Part shown: in pieces, positions 56,167 to 64,000 of the stretch
How the letters are laid out: each line of letters begins with the position of its first letter
Position numbering within the stretch: the first letter of the stretch is position 1
NCBI GenBank assembly: GCA_903881085.1
Contig: CAIRSA010000005.1
Span: forward strand, 1-64,000
Source: an uncultured Acidobacteriia bacterium
Lineage (GTDB): Bacteria; Acidobacteriota; Terriglobia; Bryobacterales; Bryobacteraceae
Direction of reading: 5' to 3'
Length of the DNA stretch: 64,000 nt
Notes under the pieces: generated by a model
Told to the model about the DNA's origin: nothing
The model's input: the letters and a program-made list of their open reading frames with translations, nothing else
Database searches by the model: none
Made by a program: the position numbers and the translations under genes

Positions 56167-58916
56167 AAGGCAAACTTAATCTGCAACTCAAGCCGCCGGT
56201 TGCTGGCATTCTCGGAAAACCCCTCAGCATTCGGATTGCCGCCAATCTGATTGGCTCTGCCAAACAACGGTGAGGTTACGTTGCCGATGATCGGGCCGGG
56301 GTTCACGTGATTCAGCAGATTCCGCGCCGACATCAGGATCGTCAGGTTGTAGCGCCGGTCTGACGATCCTGATCCGAACAGGCCACGCAATCCCCCAGGC
56401 GCCGCCATATTCGCGGCATCGATTCTTGGCGCGCCATCGGCCGATTTCGCGCCACCCTTCAGCGGACCGATACCGATGGTCTTGCCTAGCCGCAGGTTCA
56501 CAGTGATCTGTCCGGGCCCCCGTCCGTAGTTGCGCGGCACCACGAATTCTCCCTGGTTCGGGTTGGGGTTCAACAGACCGTACGATGTCGCAATGACGCC
56601 GGGGCCCGCAGTGCTCACCAGGCTCGGGCGGCTATTGAACAAAGTTGTCCCGAATAGGTCCTGCCCTGTGGTGATATCGAATGGCGAGCCAGTCTGCGCC
56701 ATCAGATAAGGACTAATGCGGATATTCCACCGCGTGCTTATCGATCCACCGATAAGGAACCGGTGGCGGACGTCTGTCGCGGCAGGACCGTACTCGCCAG
56801 CGAAGCTGCGAGGATTCGCCGGAAATGTTCCGAGTCCATCTGTATTGCTCCGCGCATAGTTGAGCACGTAATAACCGAATAGCGAGACCTGCGGCAGCGG
56901 TTTGGTGCTGACGTTGGTGATGAGCTGGTTCTGATTATAGAGGCCCGATGACGTCATCAGATAGACGGGCGACGCACCAGGCAGCACTTCCGAGCGCAGG
57001 GTGTGCAGCCCATGAGTGTTGTTAAACGTGGCCGCGACAGTTGTCGTTTTCGTAACCTGCTGCTCCACCGTGATAGCCGACTGCAGCAGGTAAGGAGCCC
57101 GAAGATTCGAATCTACGCGCTGGATGACTTGTTGTGCCCGTGCGCCTGACAGCGATGGAAGCGTAGGAAATGACGCCGGGTTGGCAATCACATACTGCTG
57201 CTGCAGAATGCCGTCAAAGCGCCGGGCGGCGATGGTATTCGCAAGCGAAAAGCGATCATAGAACATGCCGGAGCCTGCGCGAAATACCGTTCGCCGAGTG
57301 CGTCCGCTGCCGCCTGGCGACCATGCAACGCTAACCCGCGGAGCGATATCCGACCGGTCGCCAATGTTGCTCTGCGCTTCGTAACGGAGGCCATAATGCA
57401 GCATCAGGTTTGGACGCAAACGCCACTCATCGGCGATGAAGATTCCGGCGTCCACTTGACGAGCCTTGAGTTCAGGAGTCCCTGCATTGATGGAAAACTG
57501 CGATGGACCGAAGCCTGAAACTCCAGCCAGTGTACTGCGGTAAGTGTCGATCGATGTGAACGTGAATGTGCCATTGAAATTGGTGCGCGATGTGTTGTCA
57601 TCGTGCGCATCGCGCACCCGGACTCCAAAGCGCCAGATATGCGTACCGCGCGGCATGGTCGTGTAGTTCTGCCACTCGAACTGATTCTGCGTATCCGCGC
57701 TTTTACCTACGCTCGCGCCGCCGGCAGTGAATGCTCCGAAAACCTGGATGGCAGGGCCGGCTTGATCCGGATCCGTCTGCCGTTCCCAGCGGAAGTACTG
57801 GAAGCGCGTTTCGTTGATGGTGCGGCCTTCCACCAAGGTGTTCGAAAACTGCACCGTATTGAAGCGATTGTGCAGGTGATAGCCTCGCGACACCTGATCG
57901 AAGCCGCCTACCCCGGCCCCGTCCACTCCGCTATCGGTGAACGTGTAGCGAAGGCTGAGCGTATCCTTTTCCGTAAGCTGATAGTCGATGCGCGGGCTCG
58001 CGTTCGTCCGGCGTTGCTTCGAAACCAGAATCGTATCGAACGGCGCGGGATTGTGCGTCACGGGGTCGAGCGATATTCCATTGGCGATGAAGCCGTTATC
58101 CACCATGTGGCGCTCCAGATCGAGAGTAAACGAAGAGCGCTTACTCAAAGGCCCGCCCAGCGAATTCTCAAACTCCTGGAGGCGCAGAGGTGCTTTCTGG
58201 CTGGCGAACGGGTTCCGCGAATTCCAGAAGTCATTGGCGAAGTTGTAGCCGAGCGTTCCTTTCCACTTATCGGCGCCGGGCTTCGTGAAGATTTCGATGC
58301 GGCCGAAGCCCAGCTTATCGAATTCCGGAGCAAACGGATTCTGATTGATACGGATTTCACGGATCGCTTCTTTGGGCGGAAGCTGTCCTCCGCTAAAGCC
58401 ATCGATGAAGATCGCGCCGCCATTGGGTCCGGCCGCTGGGCCTGCCAGTGCTTGCAAATCCGCAGCCAGGTCCTCCGGATTATCGGCCAACGCTTCCAGG
58501 TCCCTGCCTTGGATGACGACGGCTCCGGCATTGGAGGCACTTTCAATTCCCACGACAGGTGTTCCGTTATCTTGCACCGTCAACTGATCGGTACGGGCAA
58601 CGATGCGCAGCCGCAGGTCAAGCGTAACAGCGGTAGCTCCAAGCGAGATTCGTTGCTTTTGCGGAGTCGCAAGCTGCGGTGCCGCTGCGGAGATTGTGTA
58701 AACCCCAGGCGCCAGCCGGTCAAAGCCGTACTGGCCGTCAAGCGCTGAAACTGCCGACTGTAGTGGCGCCCCTGTCCGTGACAGCGTCACGACCGCGCCT
58801 GATACGGCGGATCCCGAATCGTCCAGAACCTTGCCGCGAAGTGAACTCGTTTGCGCACTCACTGGCGCTGAGAGCATAACGAAAATTGCAATTGAGAGAA
58901 ATAGGAATCGAATCAA
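56163..58916 (-). CDS. TonB-dependent receptor with Pho-box-like promoter
   Basis: Receptor of 917 residues: signal peptide (LFLSIAIFVMLSAPVSAQ), carboxypeptidase-regulatory-like domain (LRGKVLDDSGSAVSGAVVTL), then a divergent plug with DGFSGGQLPPKEAIREIRIN and a barrel ending LQIKFAF. The plug lacks the NGRxY/NGRNW motif of the other receptors and has PFAPEFDKLGFGRIEIFTKP instead, so it is a separate lineage. An ATG at 58937 opens the frame, but it lies inside the predicted -10 box. The TTG at 58916, five bases after GGAG, is therefore preferred and leaves a normal signal peptide; ATG 58937 would add seven residues. It stands alone, convergent with the FG-GAP gene. Confidence 0.88.
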   Translation of the reverse strand: MIRFLFLSIAIFVMLSAPVSAQTSSLRGKVLDDSGSAVSGAVVTLSRTGAPLQSAVSALDGQYGFDRLAPGVYTISAAAPQLATPQKQRISLGATAVTLDLRLRIVARTDQLTVQDNGTPVVGIESASNAGAVVIQGRDLEALADNPEDLAADLQALAGPAAGPNGGAIFIDGFSGGQLPPKEAIREIRINQNPFAPEFDKLGFGRIEIFTKPGADKWKGTLGYNFANDFWNSRNPFASQKAPLRLQEFENSLGGPLSKRSSFTLDLERHMVDNGFIANGISLDPVTHNPAPFDTILVSKQRRTNASPRIDYQLTEKDTLSLRYTFTDSGVDGAGVGGFDQVSRGYHLHNRFNTVQFSNTLVEGRTINETRFQYFRWERQTDPDQAGPAIQVFGAFTAGGASVGKSADTQNQFEWQNYTTMPRGTHIWRFGVRVRDAHDDNTSRTNFNGTFTFTSIDTYRSTLAGVSGFGPSQFSINAGTPELKARQVDAGIFIADEWRLRPNLMLHYGLRYEAQSNIGDRSDIAPRVSVAWSPGGSGRTRRTVFRAGSGMFYDRFSLANTIAARRFDGILQQQYVIANPASFPTLPSLSGARAQQVIQRVDSNLRAPYLLQSAITVEQQVTKTTTVAATFNNTHGLHTLRSEVLPGASPVYLMTSSGLYNQNQLITNVSTKPLPQVSLFGYYVLNYARSNTDGLGTFPANPRSFAGEYGPAATDVRHRFLIGGSISTRWNIRISPYLMAQTGSPFDITTGQDLFGTTLFNSRPSLVSTAGPGVIATSYGLLNPNPNQGEFVVPRNYGRGPGQITVNLRLGKTIGIGPLKGGAKSADGAPRIDAANMAAPGGLRGLFGSGSSDRRYNLTILMSARNLLNHVNPGPIIGNVTSPLFGRANQIGGNPNAEGFSENASNRRLELQIKFAF

Positions 58917-58935
58917 GAGGGCTCCGTAATTCCCC

Positions 58936-58968
58936 ATTACAGCACGTGAACATTAAGACAACCTGAAG
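58936..58968 (-). promoter_or_regulatory. Pho-box-like promoter of the receptor gene at 58916
   Basis: Minus strand: TTCAGGTT (58967-58960), 3 bp, TTAATGTT (58956-58949), 7 bp reading CACGTGC, then TGTAAT (58941-58936). The octamer starts are 11 bp apart. The -10 box overlaps the upstream ATG at 58937, with transcription predicted to begin near 58929, upstream of the TTG start at 58916. Confidence 0.6.
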
Positions 58969-59065
58969 AAACCCGAATAAATTCGCCTTGGACGGCGCGC
59001 TGCGTGAATTCATTTATTAGCGAAGCTTTCATCGCTTTGAAACAGCCTGCCGAATACCATAGTCG

Positions 59066-61957
59066 ATGCAGAAGGAAAGAAGTAGACAGATCCAGCGCAT
59101 GACGCTGGCGCTTAGTTTGGCGATGTTCGGAGGAGCGGCCGCCGGGTACGCACAGTCCAATGCAATCGATGCTGCCATCGAGGGCTACGTTCATGACGCG
59201 CTCGGCGGTTTGATTCAAGGCGCGAAGGTAACGGCGCGCAACACTTCCACAAATGTTGCCTCGGAGACGAAAGCAAACTCCGATGGTTACTTCCGATTTC
59301 CATTGCTTCAGGTCGGTTCTTACCGGCTTACTGCTGAGGCAGAAGGATTCAAGGCGCTTACCAAACCCGGCTTCACCCTCGCCGCTGGACAAAAGATCCG
59401 TATCGACTTCGACATGCAAGTCGGATCGCGTGCGGAGACAGTTGAAGTGACAGCCGATACCGCCACCGTGCTGACGGACACGGGTTCCTCCGCAGTGGAG
59501 GGAATCGTAAGCCGCAAAGAGGTCGAAGATCTGCCGATCGTTTCTCGCAATATTTATAACTTTCAACTGCTTGCGCCCGGCGTACAAGGCCTTTCGAGCC
59601 CTACTTTCGGTACTACCCAATTCGCCTTCGGTGGGAACGAGAGGTCCAGTTGGAATCTTGATGGACTCGACAACACGCAGCGCGGCGGATCGCGCCAGAT
59701 CCGCATGGTCATCACGACGCCGGAAGCCGTGGAGCAGGTCCAAGTGCTATCGAGCGGCTACTCTGCTGAATTCGGGCGCGCCGCAGGTGGACAGGTAAAT
59801 GTGATCTTAAAATCTGGAACGAATCAGTACCACGGATCGCAGGTCTACCTCTACAGGCCGCAGTCTTGGCAGGCGCGCCCGTCTCTCGCTGCCGTCAATA
59901 CAGACGTCACATGGTGGGACGAGGCTCTCACTTTCGGTGGGCCGATAGTCAAAGACCGTCTCTTCTTTTTCACTCAGTATGAGCACAATCCCTATACGCG
60001 CCCGAATGCGCTTACTATCCTTCCGGCGAATGCTACCGCTCTCAGGCTTGCACCTGACCAACAGACCATTGCGCCCTTCGGCGAAACCTACGACACCTTT
60101 GTCGGCAAACTCAACTACCGGCTGAACGACCGAAACTCAGGTTATGTTCGCTACGCGCGTTTCACCAATCACCAGCCGGACAACGCCAGCGGCCTGACCA
60201 TCCCTGACCGTGGCACGGATTTTGATGACCACATGAATGGTGGAGGCATCCAATTGGCCACCGCGTTCTCTTCGAATCTGTTAAACGAGGCACGCTTTGG
60301 GACTATTCAGCGTACGCAGGCCAACAATCCGGTAGGAAAGCCGAACCCTTACACGGCAGCGGTCAATATCACTGGCGTGGCCAATATCGGATTCAACCCA
60401 CTAGCAAGCACTGAGACCACTGAACTCTCCACCCAGATCATCGATAACATCACCTGGACCCATGGCCGCAGCACCTGGAAGGCCGGCATCGACTTCCAAC
60501 ACACCAACTTCGACATCTACAAGTCGCGCAACGTCGCGTACACATTCGGCGGACTCAGCGCGGCAGGCGCGGCGCGTGGGGCGGTGACCGCGCTCAATCA
60601 GTATCTGTTTACGTCGCAGGGCCTGATAGATCCGGCCACCTCGAAGCCTTACACCTACACGACTTTCGCGGAAGATGGGGGCGATCCAAAGCTGATCATC
60701 TCGTTCAACTTCCTCAATTGGTTCGTGCAGAATGAATTCCGCGTCACACCGCGGCTTACAATCAATGCCGGTGTGCGCTACGAGACGATCCTATTCCCCT
60801 CCCTCGACCCGGAAGCGCCATACGCACTTTCGCGCAAGATCGATGGCGACCGCAAGAACTTCGCACCTCGCGTCTCCTTCAACTGGGGCGCAACAAAAGA
60901 TGCGAAGACGGTGGTGCGCGGCGCATTCGGAACCTTTTATGACGTGCCTGCCCTTTCGATTTTCTATAACGCAGCACAGGTGAACGGGCATCGATTCTTG
61001 AGCTACAGCGTCGCCGGCGCGGATCCGAAAGCTCCGGTGTTCCCCACTGTTCCGACGCTAAGCGATACAGCCCTGGTAGTGAAGCCGAACATCACTGCTT
61101 TTGCTCCCGGCTACAAGAACACTTACCAGATTCAAGGGAATCTGCAAGTACAGCGTGAACTGCCGTTGCATCTGGTGCTGACTCTTGGTTACAACTATGC
61201 TGCACAGCGCCACGGCCTTTACTCGCAGAATATTAATCTTGGTGCGCCGGTCGGCCTGCTCGCAGATGGGCGTCCGGTATTTGGCGGTGCGACGCTACGT
61301 CCCAATCAGGCTTTCAACCAGATCAACCTGATTCAATCGGGTGCAAACACCAACTACAACGGGATGTTCATTCACCTGCAGAAGCGTCTCAGTTCCGGAC
61401 TCTTGTTCCAGGGCTCCTATACCTGGTCGCATGCCATGGCCAACAATTTGGGTGAGGGTGGATCGATCACGGACCCCACCAATCTCCGTCGCGACTACGG
61501 CAACGCAGATAACGATTTGCGCCACTACTTTGTCGGCCAATGGCTGTACGAGCCGCACTTCAAAGAACCATCCGTGAAGTGGATCAACGGTTTCGAACTC
61601 TCGTCCATGATCTTCTTCAACAGCGGCTATCCGGTGAACGCAACTTCCGGCGTTGATCTGAATAACGACGGGCTTACCAACGACCGGCCGCTGTATCGCG
61701 GCAGAAACGATGTCTCAGGGCCGGGCCTTTTGCAGATTGATGCCCGCCTGCAGCGCTCGTTCACATTTCGCGAGCGCTTCCGGCTGGTTGGCTTGCTTGA
61801 GGCGGAAAACGTGATGAACCACACCAACGCGTCGTGCAGCACCGCGGGCGGATGCACGGGAGCTGTCGTAAACACCGCGACGGCAGCTGACTTCGGACGC
61901 CTCACCGGCGCTCGGACCGCGCGCAACGTGCAACTTGGGTTCAAATTCATTTTCTAA
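59066..61957 (+). CDS. Oar-like TonB-dependent receptor with nuclease-like partner
   Basis: Receptor of 963 residues. The N-terminus is long and basic before the signal-peptide core (LALSLAMFGGAAAGYAQ); an internal ATG at 59099 could be the true start. Carboxypeptidase-regulatory-like domain (IEGYVHDALGGLIQGAKVTA), plug with DLPIVSRNIYNFQLLAPGVQ, WNLDGLDNTQRGGSRQIRM and GRAAGGQVNVILKSGTNQYH, barrel ending LGFKFIF. SRNIYNFQ replaces the NGRxY motif, so it is again a distinct lineage. A short loop near the end carries two cysteines (SCSTAGGCTG). The next genes, 10 bp downstream and then overlapping, encode an S1/P1-like nuclease or phospholipase and a YdcF-like protein, suggesting uptake of nucleotide or phospholipid breakdown products. 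Confidence 0.91.
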   Translation: MQKERSRQIQRMTLALSLAMFGGAAAGYAQSNAIDAAIEGYVHDALGGLIQGAKVTARNTSTNVASETKANSDGYFRFPLLQVGSYRLTAEAEGFKALTKPGFTLAAGQKIRIDFDMQVGSRAETVEVTADTATVLTDTGSSAVEGIVSRKEVEDLPIVSRNIYNFQLLAPGVQGLSSPTFGTTQFAFGGNERSSWNLDGLDNTQRGGSRQIRMVITTPEAVEQVQVLSSGYSAEFGRAAGGQVNVILKSGTNQYHGSQVYLYRPQSWQARPSLAAVNTDVTWWDEALTFGGPIVKDRLFFFTQYEHNPYTRPNALTILPANATALRLAPDQQTIAPFGETYDTFVGKLNYRLNDRNSGYVRYARFTNHQPDNASGLTIPDRGTDFDDHMNGGGIQLATAFSSNLLNEARFGTIQRTQANNPVGKPNPYTAAVNITGVANIGFNPLASTETTELSTQIIDNITWTHGRSTWKAGIDFQHTNFDIYKSRNVAYTFGGLSAAGAARGAVTALNQYLFTSQGLIDPATSKPYTYTTFAEDGGDPKLIISFNFLNWFVQNEFRVTPRLTINAGVRYETILFPSLDPEAPYALSRKIDGDRKNFAPRVSFNWGATKDAKTVVRGAFGTFYDVPALSIFYNAAQVNGHRFLSYSVAGADPKAPVFPTVPTLSDTALVVKPNITAFAPGYKNTYQIQGNLQVQRELPLHLVLTLGYNYAAQRHGLYSQNINLGAPVGLLADGRPVFGGATLRPNQAFNQINLIQSGANTNYNGMFIHLQKRLSSGLLFQGSYTWSHAMANNLGEGGSITDPTNLRRDYGNADNDLRHYFVGQWLYEPHFKEPSVKWINGFELSSMIFFNSGYPVNATSGVDLNNDGLTNDRPLYRGRNDVSGPGLLQIDARLQRSFTFRERFRLVGLLEAENVMNHTNASCSTAGGCTGAVVNTATAADFGRLTGARTARNVQLGFKFIF

Positions 61958-61967
61958 AGGAATTCCG

Positions 61968-62987
61968 ATGATGATCATTCGGTTTGTTCTGATTTGCGTA
62001 GCGGCGTTTGCAGTGGGCGGATGGGGCGTCCGCGGACATCAAAGCGCAAACCGCGCTGCCGTCCGGGCACTGCCTTCCGACGGGCCGGTGTTCCTCAAGG
62101 GCCATGAGGATTGGATAGCCAAGACCGGTCCAGTACCCGACTCCTGGCGCGGCAATAGCGAGCCTTACTCCAAAATCTTTGAGGACCCGAATCACGGCTG
62201 GTTCAAAGAGCAGTTTGCATTCATGACCGCTATCCCGCGCTCGCGCTATGAATTCGTCCTACGCCTTTACGATGAGTTTCTGAAAATCCGCGAGAAGGAT
62301 GCGGAACGCGCAGCGCTCACGAATGTGCGTTGGACAGGTACGCTGCCCTACGCCGCGATTGAAAACTATGACCGCATGAAATCGGCAATGCGGCTGTATC
62401 GCCGTCTGGTTGCCGACCCCTCCGCTGAGTCGCAACAGGATGCAAAGTACCTTGCACAGGACATCGCATTCTACATGGGCTGGCTCGGCCATTATACAGC
62501 CGATGGCGCGCAGCCGCTGCATGATACCATTCACCACGACGGCTGGCAGGGCCCGAACCCGAAGCAGTACACCACGGAACCGCGCATTCACGGCCGCTTC
62601 GAGAGCGCGTTTGTCGATCTCATTCAACTAACGGAGGCGGATCTGCTTTCGTCCATGGAAAAACCGAAGCTGTTGAACGATCCATTTGCGGCAATCCTTG
62701 CTCACTTGGATGACGCCGCATCGCATGTGGAAGAGGTCTATATCCTCGATAAAGCTGGCGCTTTCGCGGACAAGACGAATGAGCCGGCTGCGCACCTGGC
62801 GAAGTCGCAACTCGCGAAGGCCGCAGCATTGCTTCGCGATTTGACATGCACTGCCTGGATGGAAAGTGCAAAGCCAATGACATTTGGCGGAACGGAGGGC
62901 AACCCAATCAGCCGTCAACATCCCCGCTATAATCCCGAAACTGGCACTGCTGCACCAGGACCGGCAGTTCAGTGGAGCAAACCATGA
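61968..62987 (+). CDS. S1/P1-nuclease/phospholipase-C-fold zinc enzyme
   Basis: Secreted protein of 339 residues from ATG 61968, behind AAAGGA. The signal peptide (FVLICVAAFAVGG) ends just before W19-G-V-R-G-H24, matching the family rule that the mature N-terminal Trp and a nearby His bind the zinc cluster. Further ligands are in YMGWLGHYTADGAQPLHDTI and HHDGWQG, with a later HLDDAASHVEEVY that may supply more. The helical fold is shared by S1/P1 single-strand nucleases/3'-nucleotidases and zinc-dependent phospholipases C, and I cannot tell which applies. Either activity would liberate phosphate compounds outside the cytoplasm. It lies between a receptor gene and a YdcF-like gene in one operon. 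Confidence 0.82.
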   Translation: MMIIRFVLICVAAFAVGGWGVRGHQSANRAAVRALPSDGPVFLKGHEDWIAKTGPVPDSWRGNSEPYSKIFEDPNHGWFKEQFAFMTAIPRSRYEFVLRLYDEFLKIREKDAERAALTNVRWTGTLPYAAIENYDRMKSAMRLYRRLVADPSAESQQDAKYLAQDIAFYMGWLGHYTADGAQPLHDTIHHDGWQGPNPKQYTTEPRIHGRFESAFVDLIQLTEADLLSSMEKPKLLNDPFAAILAHLDDAASHVEEVYILDKAGAFADKTNEPAAHLAKSQLAKAAALLRDLTCTAWMESAKPMTFGGTEGNPISRQHPRYNPETGTAAPGPAVQWSKP

Positions 62988-64000
62988 GAATTTGTGCCCT
63001 GCTCCTTTTAGGCAGCGCCGGCTTCGCTGCTGAGCCTGCGCAGAAGCCTCTGCAACTGCGCTCCCCATTACAGGACAAGAACTTCTATTTACTTTCTGTG
63101 CTGGAGCAAACTCCAGGCGCGCGCAAGGCGGTGAAATCGAATCCGGTCCTAGCGCGAATAGCACAGGAGAAGTTGGCAGCCCTGGAGCATGCTGCCGCCG
63201 CCTGCAAACTCGATGTGGCGTGCATCGCCGCCGCATTCGAATGGAGCGATCCGCAAATTGAGGAAGCTGCCCACGCTATCGGAAATCTGGATGGAGTGAC
63301 GGAGGCGATTCGATCTTCCGGCATGTATGTACGCCACCACGAACTGAATGATCGGAAACTACTCGAACAGGCATTTGTCGAATGCATGCGCGGTATCAAT
63401 CACGCAATCGGGGTCTACGGGCTGGGCAAACCCCCACGTTATCCGCTGATCGATGCGGCCACATACGATCCCCAAAAGCCGGCCTACCAGCGGATCCTGC
63501 AAAACCTGGTTGCGGTCTTGCAGGACGACAAAGCTAACTTCGATCTCGCCTTTTCCACGTCGTTACGCTTCGCCATGGAAGTAATGATTCTTAACCATCG
63601 CGACGAAGCCGCCCGCTTCGAACCGATGGAGAAGATGGATAACGCCGCGTCATTCCACCGTGTAAAGTCAGTCGCCTGGAACCACTATCCCTATAGTGTG
63701 ATCGTCGTTCCCGGCTCGGGTAATGACCGCCCCGGTGTCAGGCTCTCGCCCAACGGTAAACTGCGCGATGAAATCGCCGCGAAACGTTACCGCGAGGGGA
63801 AGGCTCCGTTTATTTTGGTTTCCGGCGGATATGTCCATCCCAACCAGACCGAGTATGGCGAAGCGATAGAGATGAAGCGCGATCTGATGTTGCGATTTCA
63901 TATTCCGGAAGAGGCGATTATAGTCGACCCGCACGCCCGTCACACCACCACCAATATGCGCAACGCTGCTCGTCTGATGTATCGCTATGGCCTACCGTTT
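62984..64000 (+). CDS. YdcF/DUF218-family protein with N-terminal extension (partial)
   Basis: Open frame starting with ATG 62984 (ATGA overlap with the preceding gene) and running off the window after 339 codons. A signal peptide (ICALLLLGSAGFAA) is followed by a helical region of about 220 residues that I do not recognise, then from about residue 237 a DUF218 domain: YSVIVVPGSGNDRPGVRLSP, FILVSGGYVHPNQTEYGEA, EEAIIVDPHARHTTTNMRNA. YdcF, SanA and ElyC share this domain, with roles in envelope and undecaprenyl-phosphate physiology or S-adenosylmethionine binding. The extension makes it much larger than YdcF. The operon position suggests an envelope or phosphate-related role, but no function can be given. 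Confidence 0.82.
   Translation, partial: MRICALLLLGSAGFAAEPAQKPLQLRSPLQDKNFYLLSVLEQTPGARKAVKSNPVLARIAQEKLAALEHAAAACKLDVACIAAAFEWSDPQIEEAAHAIGNLDGVTEAIRSSGMYVRHHELNDRKLLEQAFVECMRGINHAIGVYGLGKPPRYPLIDAATYDPQKPAYQRILQNLVAVLQDDKANFDLAFSTSLRFAMEVMILNHRDEAARFEPMEKMDNAASFHRVKSVAWNHYPYSVIVVPGSGNDRPGVRLSPNGKLRDEIAAKRYREGKAPFILVSGGYVHPNQTEYGEAIEMKRDLMLRFHIPEEAIIVDPHARHTTTNMRNAARLMYRYGLPF

Overview
The window looks like chromosome of an acidobacterium of the Solibacter/Bryobacter type (class Terriglobia). This is inferred from gene content: ten very large outer-membrane receptors of the Oar-like kind (signal peptide, carboxypeptidase-regulatory-like domain, plug, beta-barrel) fill roughly 30 of 64 kb, and that expansion is a hallmark of this group. 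No rRNA or tRNA gene, CRISPR array or intact mobile element was seen.

Layout. (1) 0.06-4.9 kb, minus strand: glycogen phosphorylase, then a STAS protein and mlaE-mlaF-mlaD-like lipid-transporter genes joined by ATGA overlaps. The mlaD gene is cut off near position 119. (2) 4.9-6.05 kb: gene-poor, with an IS200-type transposase relic. (3) 6-16 kb: three receptors and a broken PepSY-protein gene beside a siderophore-receptor-like one. (4) 16-24.3 kb: receptor plus PAP2 phosphatase, then a four-gene minus-strand operon (PHP protein, family-4 glycosyltransferase, AlkP-type phosphodiesterase, MGDG-synthase-like glycosyltransferase) that looks like a membrane glycolipid operon. (5) 24.5-36.4 kb, plus strand: receptor, two-motif aspartic protease, purple-acid-type phosphatase, receptor plus metallo-beta-lactamase-fold hydrolase, SGNH hydrolase, esterase. 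(6) 36.4-43.2 kb, minus strand: receptor, glycerophosphodiesterase-like protein, metallophosphatase, PepSY protein. (7) 43.3-56.2 kb: PQQ-type propeller protein, canonical PhoA-like alkaline phosphatase, and the operon receptor / Gfo-Idh oxidoreductase / ThuA / AlkP-propeller fusion / FG-GAP protein. (8) 56.2-64 kb: two divergent receptors, the second followed by an S1/P1-nuclease-like protein and a YdcF-like protein that runs off the window.

Interpretation. From 16 kb on, receptors alternate with secreted or periplasmic phosphohydrolases of at least seven families. Four promoters in this half (upstream of 43120, 43332, 47616 and 58916) share one architecture: two AT-rich octamers 11 bp apart, exactly 7 bp, then TSTAAT (S is C or G) preceded by TGC. 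Two direct repeats 11 bp apart just upstream of a -10 box is the layout of PhoB-type Pho boxes. I therefore read this half as a phosphate-scavenging and lipid-remodelling island under common control. The shared motif is seen directly; the regulator and substrates are inferred.
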